DNA of 64,000 bases, taken from NCBI GenBank assembly GCA_050084985.1, contig JBITNC010000001.1, positions 77,810,001 through 77,874,000 on the forward strand, written 5' to 3'. This stretch comes from Nageia nagi (taxonomy: Eukaryota; Pinophyta). This document shows positions 11,120 to 34,560 of this stretch, one piece after another. Positions within the stretch are counted from its first letter, which is position 1. Each line of letters begins with the position of its first letter. Made by a program: the position numbers and the translations under genes. Below the pieces are notes generated by a model. The model searched no databases and was not told where the DNA came from. It was given only the letters and a program-made list of their open reading frames with translations.

Positions 11120-11560
11120 ATGATTGAAAATTGATGGATTTGTTTACTAGAAAGATTTCAAAGGAAGTGGGCTAGGTGGAAGGATGTAACTTTGAGTCTT
11201 GTTGGGAAATGGCTCCTAGTAAAAATTATCCTGTAGAGAATGCTAATTTATTATGCTTATATTTTTGGGTGACATTTATGATAAAATTGATCAAATCTAT
11301 AGTAAATTCTTATGGAATGGGATGGAAGAAATAAAAAAGATGGCTTTGGTTAGTTGAAAAAAAGTTTATAAACCTAAGAAGGTGGAGGTTTAGGTTTATG
11401 TAACATTAAGCAATTTAATAATGCACTACGAGTGAAGCTTGCTTGGAAAACCAATTGTAATGAGGATAGGGATTGGGTTAAGATATGGCAAGGTAAATAC
11501 ATGGGACAAGATTCAAAATTCTTTAAGGAAAATGAAGTTATGTGATGTTCTACTTTCTAG
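11120..11560 (+). mobile_element. LINE (L1-type non-LTR retrotransposon) remnant, end of RT region
   Basis: Conceptual translation across frameshifts and stops gives the string found downstream of the RT catalytic core in plant L1-type LINEs: RWKDVTLSLVGKWLLVK, then SKFLWNGMEE, KMALVSWKKVYKPKK (the Trp codon is now TGA) and GGGLGLCNIKQFNNALRVKL. No long ORF survives. Both ends are undefined, and no poly(A) tail or target duplication was seen. Confidence 0.65.
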
Positions 11561-11969
11561 AGGGATTTAATGAAAATTTAGAATCATCCTTTTAGCCATG
11601 AGGAGGGGATGATGGATTTGGCTCGATGGGGGTTGAATTTCATTGGCCTTTTAATAAGCTCCTAAATTAAAATTTAGAATAGGTAGTGCTCCTATATTAA
11701 TATAAAAACCACTAATAATGATCTCCTTTCAAAGGTTGTTGAGATTAATTATAGGCCCTAACTAATCCAAATTCCAACAAATGGAATTCACAATAGGCCA
11801 ATATAGAAGCTCAAAAAGGGAGGTGACTACTCCATCAAATTAGGACTTGACTCTCTTACTCTCCCTCGAATGGATCCTTTCCTATTAAGAAGATATGGAT
11901 TTAAGGAGTGACTCTCAAATTTTGTTAGTTCTTGAGTCTTGACCTAAGATATGATCTGTAGGCTCCATA
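11561..11969. other. Unassigned sequence between the LINE remnant and repeat copy A
   Basis: The left part may continue the LINE remnant (gatggatttggctcgatgggg reads like decayed coding sequence), but I cannot support a boundary. Confidence 0.3.
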
Positions 11970-12787
11970 AAAGGGCAACTAGGAGACCCCTGACCTAGGG
12001 CCTCTCCTTTTGGAATACCCACATTGCAATATCTAAAATATTTCTTGAAATGAGGTTAGATAATGATGATAAAACAAAATAGAGTTAGGGTTTAGACATT
12101 TTCCCTTTTTATGCAATACCCAAGACTTCAAATGACCGAGCAAATATAGCTAGATGACATGTAAACCACCAAGCCTTGAATCAATAAGGTGGTATAAAAT
12201 AACACAATGCCTAAGATGTAAGATAACATAAGCCTAAAATGATCTAGGTAAGTATAAAAATGAAATAACCTATTCTAGCCTAAGTCTACAAGAGACTAGC
12301 CTAAAAATATTAAAATGCAACAATGAACAAGTAGGCTATTAATAAACCAAAATGATATATGATTAAGTGCTCCTTAGTGTGCTCTTAAACTTGTAAAACA
12401 CTTAAAATAGAGATAAGTAACATAAAAATCCAACCACAAGAGTTTACCCAATATTCCCTTGCAAAATGAAGATAAGAATAGCCTTTTTTATGCCTTGGAA
12501 ATGATGGATGAAGCTCAAAATGGAATGTAGGTAGCTAAAAAGTTTGAGTATGTAGTAGCAGGGCATAGAATAGAAAGAGATCATGAATATCTATTGGGAA
12601 AAGTGATTTACTAGGAAGGAAAACTAATTTTAAATTGACTTTTATAGGTAGTGCCTAGCTAGTGGGCCGATTAGGGTTAGGGTTGACAAGGTGGTAATAA
12701 GAGGCTAAGTTACCAAAATCGACCATACGAACTAAATTATCATAAATCTCCCATGCTAGGTGAACGAACAATTTTAAGGTGTCTATA
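11970..12787 (-). repeat. Long dispersed repeat, copy A (LTR-like, probably gypsy)
   Basis: Collinear with copy B at 62887-63871 over its whole length: shared words include cctagggcctctcctttt, the gcctaagtctacaagagac type block, ccttggaaatgatggatgaag and gttagggttagggtt. Similarity stops sharply at gtctata (12787), which read on the minus strand begins TATAGACACC against TGTAGACATC in copy B, consistent with an LTR 5' end. Copy A lacks about 60 bases present in copy B near 63060-63120. The other end is not sharp. I infer an LTR of a minus-strand gypsy-type element. Confidence 0.6.
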
Positions 12788-13175
12788 AACGTCCCTTTTT
12801 ATGTTGATTTTCATGATATGCAAAATAAAAATTTGCAAGATGTGAAATGCAGTATAAAAATAGGTGAAGTATATGTGATATGATAATAATGATGATAGAT
12901 ATCATCATAGCGAAGATGCAAATGGTTATAACACCTTGCAATGCAAACAATATCATGTTATAACTATTATGCACCTCAACACAACAAATAATGCTACAAG
13001 TAACACAATCGTATTGAGTACCTATGGATATAACACCTTAAGGTGCCAACATTATCATGCCATAACTAGTAGATACTCGAGGTGATAGGATATGACAAAG
13101 ATGAAAAGCAAGTGATCATAAAATGGAATAAAAAATATATATTGTACAACTAAGCAACAAAAGTAAATGATTTCT
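12788..13175. other. AT-rich stretch with no recognised gene
   Basis: Contains two short similar passages (tataacaccttgcaatgc near 12928 and tataacaccttaaggtgcc near 13030) but no coding sequence that I recognise. Confidence 0.35.
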
Positions 13176-13528
13176 TCTTTACGCTAACAACTTAAGGGTG
13201 AATGATTCTACTTTGCCTTAACAGACAAAGGGTAAAATGATTCTACTTTGACCTAGAAGTTAAAGGGTAAAATGATTCTACTTTGCCCTAGTAGTCAAAG
13301 GGTGAAATAATACATGATTTTGCTTTGACCTAGTAGTTTAAGGGTAAAATGATTATGCTTTTCCCTAGCATTTGAAGCATAAAATGATTCTACTTTGCCC
13401 TAGCAGTCGAAGGGTGAAATAGTACATGATTCTACTTTGCCCCAACAATCGAAGGGTAAAATGATTCTACTTTGCCTCAGTAGTCAAAGGGTAAAATGAT
13501 TCTACTTTGCCCCAATAGTCAAAGAATG
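13176..13528 (+). repeat. Hairpin minisatellite, about 9-10 units of 35-42 bp
   Basis: Units centred on CTTTGCCCTAGTAGTCAAAG followed by ggtaaaatgattcta begin near 13211, 13246, 13281, 13323, 13358, 13394, 13435, 13470 and 13505. Two size classes (35-36 and 41-42 bp) differ by a short insert including tacatg. Each unit has a CTTTG...CAAAG inverted pair around the loop, so it could fold as a stem-loop. Confidence 0.85.
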
Positions 13529-14664
13529 AAGAAAGTGATAGAGACATAATCATGTCAAGTGATTAAGCATAGGCTTGTAGACCTACCAAGAATTTGATCA
13601 TAGCACGTAGGCATGTGACACCTAAATAATATACCATGTTGAATGTCAATATGCTGAAGTGATCAATGTTAAAAAGAAAAAATGGAAGATGAAAATGCTA
13701 ATTTTGTGAAAATTTGATCACACCTATAAGGGCACTTAATAGGATGATATGATTAGGATCATGAAAAAGATAGGTGATTACATCCCCCTCAAGAGGGAAG
13801 ATGGGATGGGGTCTCAAGAAAGGGATAAAAGGATTTTATTGATCGATGAGTAAGAAGTTTGAGTGAAATGAACAAGACCTAATGAAAATGAGGGCATCAT
13901 ACCTAACTAATCTGTCGTAGATTGATTAGTACCAATCGATGTAATAGTCTGCTAGTCGGTAGGTCAGGTAAAATGTGAAGGTAATAAAATAAAAAAGTTC
14001 AATTCCTTTTATCATTTTACACACTTGGCTTGATAAGAATAGAGCTTTGACAAACTTGAGATCCTCTTGATTCTATGAGGTTGATAGTGACCAACATTGA
14101 CCAAACACCATGGAAGAAATCACATGCAACGAATAGGACCCACCAGGAGGAGGGAGCAACTGCCTACATAAGCAGATAAGTTGATAAAACATAGACCAAT
14201 TTTTATTATGAGATCATAATTAAGTAGATCACAATAGATTTTATGGATAATATATAATTTATTTTGAGTTTTACTAATTAAAATTGACTAGAAATGAATG
14301 AGAATGTACAAGACACACAAAACCTAGGGCATCAAATTTAATGTTAAATAATGGACCAAATGCACCAAACTTAGATTGAAAATAATTCTAGGGACATTTG
14401 AAAGAATTTGATCATATTAGAATTTAGGTTGGATGCTAGTTTTCATACATTTTTACAATTTTTCTTGGATGAGTCATGGGTTTATGGCCTTAGCTTCAGC
14501 TAGCAAGAGTAAAAATTTCTTGAGTTAGGGGTTTTTTGGTATCCTACTGGCTAGGAATCGACTGACAATATGTAAGATCGATCAATCAGCTAGTTAACTA
14601 CCCAATCGGTTTTCTAGCCAGTCTATAAGGAATTAGCTAGTTTGACCTAACTTACCTATTATAG
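13529..14664. other. Unassigned AT-rich sequence up to the assembly gap
   Basis: No gene recognised. Short passages with gatcgat/tcgatcaatc and ctagtcggt resemble passages near 62280-62340 in the 5' region of the gypsy element, so this may be further debris of the same family. Confidence 0.35.
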
Positions 14665-14764
14665 NNNNNNNNNNNNNNNNNNNNNNNNNNNNNNNNNNNN
14701 NNNNNNNNNNNNNNNNNNNNNNNNNNNNNNNNNNNNNNNNNNNNNNNNNNNNNNNNNNNNNNNN
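14665..14764. other. Assembly gap of 100 N
   Basis: Exactly 100 unknown bases, the usual placeholder for a gap of unknown size. It removes the 5' part of the copia element that follows. Confidence 0.99.
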
Positions 14765-15587
14765 TTGTACTTATCTTAGTCAATCTAAGTATATATTAGA
14801 CATCTTGCAAAATTTTAGAATGAGGATTGTAGACATGTTATGATCCCAATCTCTCTTGAAATCATTATTTTTCTTAGCTCTAACTCTCAATTGGCTGATG
14901 CTATAGCTTACAAGCAATTAATTGGTAGTCTTCTTTATTTGACTATTTTTATGCCAAATATTACCTTTGCAATGAATTTGATGGTACAATTTATGCAAAA
15001 ACCATATATTGAGCATCTCAATGTTGTTAAGTAAATCTTGAGGTATGTTGCAAGGATAAAAGATCTTGCTCTCAATTATTCTAAGTTGCCCTCTTTTGTT
15101 CTCTCAAACTTTTTAGATTCTTACTATTGGAAAGATAGAGATGATAGGAAATCAACCTTTACATATGTTTTTAGCATTGGTTTAGGTGTTATCTCTTGGG
15201 TTTCCAAGAAGCAACCTACTATTTCTCTTTTCACCATAGAAGCTGAATATCGAGCCATGTCTGTTGCTACATAAGAAGCTATTTGGCTCAGACATCTTCT
15301 AAAAGAAATTGGACATGAGCAAGTTGACCCATCTTTAATTTCTTTAGATAATCAATTGGTTATTTCTTTGGATAAAAATCATGTGTTCCATCAGAGAATA
15401 AAATATGTGTAAATATAAATCCATTTCATCAAAAAAAAGGTTCTTGATGGCATTATACACTTGGAGTATTTCATTAATCTTGAACTTTGTTGATTTGTTC
15501 ACCAAGCCCTTTCTTGAAGCTCAATTCAGTAAGCTTAAGGATGTTATTGGGTTGGTGAAGTTACCCTTAAAGGGGAGTGAAGTTTGA
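14765..15587 (+). pseudogene. Copia-3 pol remnant (RT end and RNase H)
   Basis: Three open pieces (14840-15034, 15038-15274, 15405-15587) match the end of Copia-1 pol: SQLADAIAYKQLIGSLLYLT, then RKSTFTYVFSIG and ISWVSKKQPTISLFTIEAEY, ending DLFTKPFLEAQFSKL. Stop codons and a frame change separate them. The final GSEV matches the Copia-1 polyprotein terminus. Not functional. Confidence 0.85.
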
Positions 15588-16298
15588 ATTCTTATGTTGA
15601 ATTCATATTTATGATGACAACTTCAACCTTAGGAGGATTTTATGATATATAGTGTTGATTTTGTTGTACACCTTCATGGTAAGTTCGCTCTATGTGAGAA
15701 ACTTATTGTACAATTTTTGAGTAAATGATTGGCTATCTTGGCACTTTTCAATTATTCATGTGTTAGGAACTTGTATATGTATTTTTGCACTATTTAGTTA
15801 TCCATGTGTGAGGAATTTGTATGTGCATTTTATTATGCTTTATTTGGTGATGATAATCTACTCATGTTTTGTATATAGCAGGTGACTATGAGTATTGGCT
15901 TATCATCTTCATGATGACTTATAGGGCACCATTGATCAATTTATGATGTTATTTTTAATTCATCTATCCTTGTTGATATGAATGTATTGCATCTAATTTA
16001 TCTTATTGTTTGAGCTACTTATAACTTGCAAATTTCTTTTGAGATTGAAGGTTACTTACTTCAGATGTATAGGCTCATGGAGATTCATCATATCAACTTC
16101 TAGTTGGATGATTACTTTATGTACATTGAAACTAATTATGGTTAATAATTATATTTGTAGTGAGTCTTAAACTAAGATCTTACTTACTTCACAAAAAATA
16201 TAAAAGTTCTCATCTCTAGTTGTATCTGTATAGAGGAGAACTCTTTTACTCTTTCTTTTCTCTTCTTTACTTTATGCTAATATTGCATTAAAGGAAAA

Positions 16299-16759
16299 TG
16301 TTGGAATGTATAATGCATTATTGTAAGGTTTTGTAATGTTTCTTTTTGTAAATTTACTAATACTTAATGGTATCACTAGATACTTTAAGTATTTAAGTAA
16401 ATATGATAATATAACTTGTCCTACACTTCATCTCATGAGCATGCCCTTTGGGTAAAAGGGAGTTGCATGCATGCCTTTGTACAATGATTAAATTGAAGGC
16501 CCTTTCTTTGTGATCACACACACTAATTTGTAAAACAAAGTTATGTTCTAGGATAATGGTTAGAAGATGCAGTTAGGAGGATTGTAAAAGAGTTGCTTTT
16601 GTAAATGAAGTAAGATCTCGATAGTGGATGTACTCCTAGTTGAAGGAACCATTTTATATCTTGAGTCACTTTGTGAGATTAATTTATGCTTAGAATATTG
16701 ATGTTTGAGTGAACTTCCATGAGATCTTGGTAATTTAAGATTGTATTCTTTAAGGTTCA
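16299..16759 (+). repeat. Copia-3 3' LTR
   Basis: Starts TGTTGGAATGTATAATGC just after the decayed polypurine tract and aligns in outline with the Copia-1 LTR, including the TGGATGTACTCC block and the aaggaaccat block. The right end near TTCA (16756-16759) is estimated by comparison with the inverted copy at 17470-17942. Confidence 0.7.
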
Positions 16760-17131
16760 ATCCTTTTAGTAATACCACACTCGAGGAGTGTTCTTTCAAA
16801 GCTAATGGCAAAGCCATATTATGTGTGTGCATGCTATGGTTTATCCATAGTATGTAGATCTTGCCATGATGATGATGTTTGATTCACCATGATACATAGT
16901 AATTCTAAGGATGTTATTATATCACTAATTTTTGGTAGGTAGATTGTCATGTTGCTTGTTGATCACAAGAGAAGGTGCGAAGTTGACACTAATCTAGTGT
17001 GGTGGTTCAAAGAATGGTGAAAGAACAATCTAGAAGAGGTGACATTCCTTGCTTGCTTGAAGATTTATTTTCAATGGATGCAATAGTGGTAGAATCATTG
17101 AGGATCAGTATCCGAGCGGGAGGTTGCTAGG
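16760..17131. other. Unassigned sequence right of Copia-3
   Basis: No gene recognised. Contains a short palindrome, CTATGG-tttat-CCATAG, near 16834. Confidence 0.35.
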
Positions 17132-17251
17132 ATTACGGATCTTAATTTGGTGGGATGATTGGGAATCTATTATTTAACTGAATTTGCATAAATTACGGAT
17201 CTTGATTTGGTTGGATGATTATGAATCTATTGTTTAACTGAAGTTGCATGA
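17132..17251 (+). repeat. 60 bp tandem duplication
   Basis: 17132-17191 and 17192-17251 both read attacggatctt...ggatgatt...gaatctatt...tttaactgaa with few differences. Function unknown. Confidence 0.85.
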
Positions 17252-17469
17252 AATTGGGTTTATTTTTAAGTTTGTAACTCCTCCTTTAGTGAGGCATTAA
17301 GTGTAACTAAAAATATATCTAAGGGAAATTATGCAAAAAGGATTTTATGATTAAATCCTATAAAGTTCTATTCTTTGAGAGAGAATTATCTTTGTTAGTA
17401 GTGCATAGGGAGATTGGGGTTTTCAATCTTGTATGAATGTTTAGTTGAGAACATTAAAGATGCAGAAAA

Positions 17470-17942
17470 TCACACTAACAAGATAATTCTTAAACAACCA
17501 AGATCACATGAAAGCTCTCAATTCACATCTAACTATCACACAAAGCAATCTCACAAATATAACATGATATGTAAGTGGTTCCTTCAACTAGGAGTACATC
17601 CACTAACTAGATCTTTACTACAATCACAAATACAACTCTTTTACAATCCTCTAATCTCAACTCCTACACTTCTATCCTATAGCATAATTTTACTCCACAA
17701 TTGGTGTGTAATTACAAAGAGGGAGCCTTCTATTTATAGGCCAAAATTCCTCTTTGGATTACCTAAGCATGACATGCACATCCTTTGACCCAAGGGGCAT
17801 GCTCATGACATGGAGTGTAGGACAAGTTACATTATTATATTCATTAAAATACTTAAGGTATCAAATGATACCCTTAAGTATTAGTGAAGTTAGATAGAAG
17901 ATTTAATACAACCTTTACAATAATGCATTATACATTCCAACA
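17470..17942 (-). repeat. Solo LTR of the Copia-3 family, inverted
   Basis: Its right end, cattataca-ttccaaca, is the reverse complement of the Copia-3 LTR start, and the two align over about 470 bp, including the TATA-like ctatttatag and the ggagtacatcca block. No polypurine tract, primer site or coding sequence flanks it, so it looks like a solo LTR. No clear 5 bp target duplication was seen. Confidence 0.7.
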
Positions 17943-18616
17943 AAAGGCTGAGACACGGTTGTGGTGTGTGGATGTTCATGTGAACATAGGAGGAATTGTA
18001 TTGAAAAGAATTGTACAACGTTTTGTTGTGGGTTGTAATTCCTTATTTGGTTGAAATAATACCAAATTAATTGCTTCAAGTGGATGTAGGCTCTCATAGC
18101 CAAACCATAGTATATCTTGTGTCTATTATCATGTTTGTGATTTTTTGTATTTATTTCTACAAATTAGATTGTTCCTATTTATCAGAACTAGTTGAATCCC
18201 AACAAAAGACACTATAAGAGATAGACACCTCTTTAAAGACTTTACATAGTCTAAAACTTTTGAAATGCTTTCTAGCACTGCTACATATAAAGCTACTAAG
18301 TGTACAAGATGGCCAAATACCTTGTGTCTACCCTTGCCATCGAGTTCCTCATGTGAGCTTGAAATCCGATAAATCTATAAGCTAAAAAAAAGTCCATTAT
18401 TTATGTGCGACGTGGATTCCTTTTTGGTCCACTAATGTGGCAAAGTTGACCACGCCATAGTGTAAGTGTTAGCTCCATACTAAAACCTTTGGTCCGACAC
18501 TTATTCAACGAAATAGAAATAAGTGAAGATATATATAGTCCACTCTTTCAGATTTATACTTTGGAATTAGATTCCATGTCTATGGGGTTCTCTTCTATCA
18601 CAGTCATATTATACAC
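17943..18616. other. Unassigned sequence between the solo LTR and the SINE-like element
   Basis: No coding sequence or repeat structure that I can name. Confidence 0.35.
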
Positions 18617-18795
18617 TTTTTTTTTGTTGGAATTTATCCCCTAGCACAATCCCCGCCTCATCTGCACCTACCATCAACTTGATAGGATTTTAGGTATGTT
18701 TCAACTTTTAGGGGCAAAGAGTTTCGAACCTAGGCCTCTTGTATCCAAGAGTTTTGAACTACCCACCTCTCCAACTCCCTTATCCGTCAATTCAT
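18617..18795 (-). mobile_element. Probable tRNA-derived SINE, inverted
   Basis: Read on the minus strand, ~170 bp contains a tRNA-like head with ggtgggtagttc (A-box region) and, about 40 bases on, GGTTCGAAACTC (18719-18730), a good match to the RNA polymerase III B box. It ends in a run of nine A (T9 at 18617-18625 on the plus strand). This is the layout of a plant SINE. The A box is weak and target duplications are not clear. Confidence 0.45.
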
Positions 18796-21700
18796 ACATT
18801 TTAAAATTTTCATAATTAGATGTGACACTATCATATATTAAGTTTGAACTTGTGCTTTATTGCTATCACTACTTTTGTATTCTAATTTTCGATGCATTAT
18901 AATTGTAAAGAATGAAGAACCAAGGTCCAAAATTCAAAAAAAGATCACCAAAAGCCTCTCTAGGCTAGATCTACCTTCCTTTATCCAATCTATAGGTAAG
19001 AATAATAGGTTTGTGTATCTCTTTAAATTCAAATTTCATAAAGTCAAGGTCTAGTCCAAGAATTGAATTGCATTGAATTACATTATTGATATCCTTATTG
19101 TTCATAAATTACATTATTTTTGTTAAATTAAAATGCATATTATTAATTAAGTAAAATTAATTTTTAGTAGTTACAAATTGGTGAACTTGTTGCTTTTTAA
19201 CAGACTTTCATTTAAGAACTCGTTGATTATTTGATATAATGGGTGAAAGGTTGAGATTCATTTCTTCTATTAAATTTTATTATTAGTTTTTTTTTTACAT
19301 ATGAATGATGAAAATGGTAATGCTCCTAATGAATCTTTAAGTGTTGAATCTCCACCTTGGATTAGAAAAAACAAGCAAAAAACCCTACATGAATATTATT
19401 AATAAGAAGTGATTGATTGAGAAAGTTGACATATAAAAATTTTCTTGCTAATGATGACAGTGATGGACTTGGTAAAAAGTCATATCATGGAGATACTAAA
19501 GAAGATAATAATCAAAGAGCTTGAAAATGAGCAAGATGAGCAAGAAAGGATAGAAACTAAAGTTAATAAAAAGGATGAGATGATTCGAAGTCTTTGTAAT
19601 GATTCAATTTCATTATAGAAAATTACATTGAAATTAACTAATAGTATCGTTGATTTTCACAATCTAGCTAGTGTTCATGATCCATCTTCTTGTCTGTGAT
19701 AAAATATCAAAGAGCTCAATGATATGACTTTGATACTTAGCCCCTATCAAAGAAGTGTAATTTTTTTAACCAGATCCATATTTATTTGAAGTAATATCGT
19801 AACAACATTCTTTTGTGAAACCTACACCTATGGCAATCAATAAATTTCCATCTTCTTCTCAGATCGCATGCATTGATACATAACCTAAGACCATTATGCT
19901 AAATGTGATGTCACATGACATTCATCGAATATTCTTATACAATCACCTATCATAGTAGCTTCATGCATGTGTCAATTAATTGATACATTTCATTTTGATC
20001 CAAAGGTAGAGAAAGTTCAAGGATGAGAAGTTCCTTGGTGTAATGATAGGATCACAAAATAAATTAATGCACAAATGAGATCATAGGAACCAACTCTTTG
20101 GGAGGATATCCTACCAATTTATTAATTGAGGCCTAAATTGATTATGAGTTGCATATCCTTGTGGAAAATTGATACATATCCTTGGTCCAAAATAGTTTAC
20201 CTTAGTTGTCATTTAACTAAAGAGGTTTTAGCAGCTAAAAGGTACTCACATTCATATGTTGCATTATTATTTTTACAAGGACTACAAATAGTAATTTTGT
20301 TAAGTGGACACTCATGTAGTGTATGCTTCATCCAACATCTAGGATAATAAATTACTAATGGTTCTTAGGGATCTTTCACTTTAGCTATTGAACTCTTCAT
20401 TTGATTCAATTGATACAAAATATTAATTTTGAAATTGGCTAATTCCTCAAAGAGTTGACTTAATTAGAATCCTTATTGTTGGTTATTTTCTTAGTGGAAA
20501 ACCTAATCCTAAGATAGTGTTATACGAATAAAAGTATTATTCTATAATTATGAAAATCTTACTTCCAACTTTGTGCTATGAAATTTGATACTAATTTCCA
20601 TGTAACCAAAACAATTGTTAATAAAACTATAGAAACATATATATAAGAAGAGCAAGGGAGTGAGTAATGCAACTATGATATATAAGAGTGAAAAGTAAAT
20701 TAAGAGTGAAAAGTAAATTAAAAAGAGAATTTCAAATACAAGCTTAAATGAGATAAAATCTACATATAAAGAGTTAAAAAACACCTGCAGCATTTAAGGT
20801 TGAAAAGAAACTCATGATGTTGTAATTAGTAGTAATCCAAGTTTAGCAGTAATGCACTGATAGGTAATACTTCCTGAGTTTTCAAGATTCATGTGATGGC
20901 CTTAATTCATTATTCCATGTGATTGAACATAAGATATAATAAATTTGGAACTCATGTTATAAAATCTTTGATATAAAATATGACACATTTTTTTTTATCT
21001 TTGTATTTCATACATAAAAACAGGGCATACAAAAATTGTACATAATTGTAATCAATAATTTGAATTTTCCAACCTATAATTAATGCATATATTAGTGTTA
21101 TAATAATACCTAAGAATTGTACAAAAACATTATGTAAATTTTGTACCAAAAAAAACCTTAGGTTAGACCCTGATCCTGGCTTTGAACGGAATCTTTCACA
21201 TGTCAACGCAAACCCATTTCCCATTTTCATAATCGATCATTGATATACAGATCCTTCTCGTACTTTGTGGAATCTGTACTAATTCATTAGATCACGGTCT
21301 CATGTATTATAGACAAAGATATGTTCTTTTAAAATTCTATAAAATCCTCTACCATTTCTCAAAAATTTGCAAACATATCCTCTACTCAGAATTAGTGTCA
21401 GTCGATCCATCATTTAAAATAGATTGTTATAACTCAGAACATACACAGCAGTATTATAATTGTTACCTCATGCCGTATTGGTCTTAACAGGTCTTTTCCT
21501 TTGCTTGTATCCTGTACCACAATGTTCACATGCATTGAAATTTGTTGAATATTTAGTGGGTCAAATAAAATTAGCCTTGTTAATAAAAAAAGTATAAGTT
21601 GTCAAATTTAGGCAAGTTACCTCTAATTCTCAATAACTTTGTCATCAAGTTACCAGGAAATCTTGTTACATTTGACATCAAAGCTTCACAAAATTAGATT

Positions 21701-22560
21701 TTGAAAATTTAATTTTGTAAAAATCATCTCATGGACTGTAGATTGCATTTGCAACAAAAGTAGTCATCTACAAAGACAATTAATTCTTTGAGAAATTGGA
21801 AGATGTTCCACAAGACAACTTAATTTCACCTTATTCCCATCACTAATGTTTGCATTCACAACAAACAGAACGTTCACCTGACTCATATCTTGTCAACCAA
21901 AGATAGTTATTGTTGTCTTCAGTAACACAATAGTCCCCAGAAAAATCGATTCCTCGAACTATTCAACTCCTTATATATACAATCTAAAACAATGTGGAAA
22001 CTCTCTATATAAGAATCAAATAACGATCTGTTCAACCAGCATCAAATGAAGGCATATCCCAGCAAGTCAAAACTTACAGAAAGTAACACGCCTGAAATTA
22101 ATTAAAAAATAAAGAAGAAAAATAGAATTGTAGATGTGAAAATGATGAAAAAGCTTTGATAACTGATTTATAACATAATCAATATTTCTACATTGCCTCT
22201 AAATTCTTCATCCTTGTTACCATTTGGAGACGGGCATGTTGGACTGAACAAGAGAATATTAAACTAGTAAACAAACCCATTGAACACAAAGATTAATATA
22301 CCTACTTGTCTCTCAAGACTTTTTTAACAGTTCAATGTCCAAACTTCTATAACAGATGAGAAAAGTGCAAAAAGATAAGCAGCACAAGGCTTAAATAATT
22401 GATGCAGTGGAGGCACAAGTTTAAACCTCCTCAACAGTGAAAGCAATTTATCCCAGATAGAATCAAAGCAATTAACATATAATCTAGCCTCTATTACAAG
22501 CAAAATGATCAATTTTAACATGCAATTGCCTGCCCAGAAACACTTGCAAAATGTTTAATA
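18796..22560. other. Long AT-rich intergenic stretch downstream of RABE
   Basis: Only short accidental ORFs. The passage at about 19300-20350 reads like decayed coding sequence on the plus strand (many acidic and lysine codons between stops), but I cannot assign it to a family. Confidence 0.35.
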
Positions 22561-22847
22561 ACACCTGGTGCACACTGACAAATAACCTGGCTCTCAAATA
22601 ATGTCCAACACAACATGTTTGTTTAAAAGATTAAAATATTTGAATGAATTCATTACAAAACATGTAGCAGAATAACCACAAAAAAATGGCTGATTAGTGA
22701 CAAGACTCCTTTCAACTAGAGCTCCCATGCTATTTTCAAACCAATGTTGCCACCAGAATGCTTGCTAAAATTTAACAAGACAGTCATTCACAGAGCACCT
22801 GTCATACAGAACCTAGAAAAAATCAATTGGTGGAGTCCTTAGTAGAT
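22561..22847 (-). other. Probable 3' UTR of RABE
   Basis: Sequence after the TGA stop at 22848-22850, read on the minus strand. No clear AATAAA-type signal decides where the transcript ends, so the left limit is a guess. Confidence 0.35.
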
Positions 22848-34219
<11,372 letters not shown>

Positions 34220-34560
34220 CTCAGGTCGTTCCTTTCACGGGGGGCCTTGAGATCCTTAGAAGTTACAAGCGAATCTGAAGGCAATCAGAACAGAAAACTT
34301 CCAGGGTTCGAAACACAGAGCGATCTTTGGAATGCAAGCAAGGGAATTCTACATACCTGGTGCGATTGGCCCCGCGTATAATGATAATGCAAGGAGGAGG
34401 ACGCAGCAACGCCAAAATCCGAGGAGGAAAATACGCTCAAATATTAAATTCTCCTTGATCTGCGTCCTAATCCGGTTGCCTCCAGCTGTTGGCTTCGCTG
34501 CTACTCCTTCCCCGAGATCCTCAATATTTTGATTTTTTTAAATTTTGTTTATTTATTTTA
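34220..34560 (-). promoter_or_regulatory. 5' UTR and proximal promoter region of RABE
   Basis: Upstream of the RABE ATG on the minus strand. The stretch is GC-richer than its surroundings, as at a plant 5' end. A possible 5'-UTR intron donor, CAG|GTATGT, lies near 34358, with a possible acceptor AAAG|GAACG near 34231. I see no decisive TATA box. Short plus-strand ORFs here overlap exon 1 and are shadows. Confidence 0.4.

Larger units (their letters stand above)
14765..16759 (+). mobile_element. Copia-3: 3' part of a related Ty1/copia element
   Basis: Begins at the gap inside the RT region and runs through RNase H, a 3' untranslated region and one LTR. It parallels Copia-1 throughout (same motif order, one hairpin unit near 15669, the same phrase before the LTR), but it is much more diverged and its polypurine tract is degraded. 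The 5' LTR is missing, so age and target duplication cannot be judged. Confidence 0.8.

Noticed and set aside
12660-12690. Telomere-like gattagggttagggtt
   Set aside because: Only two short units, and the same phrase occurs in copy B of the long repeat (63705-63725). It belongs to that repeat and is not an interstitial telomere array.
20126-20347. 73-codon plus-strand ORF, possible decayed gene with the passage upstream
   Set aside because: No family motif could be recognised and frames are broken on both sides, so no gene call is made.
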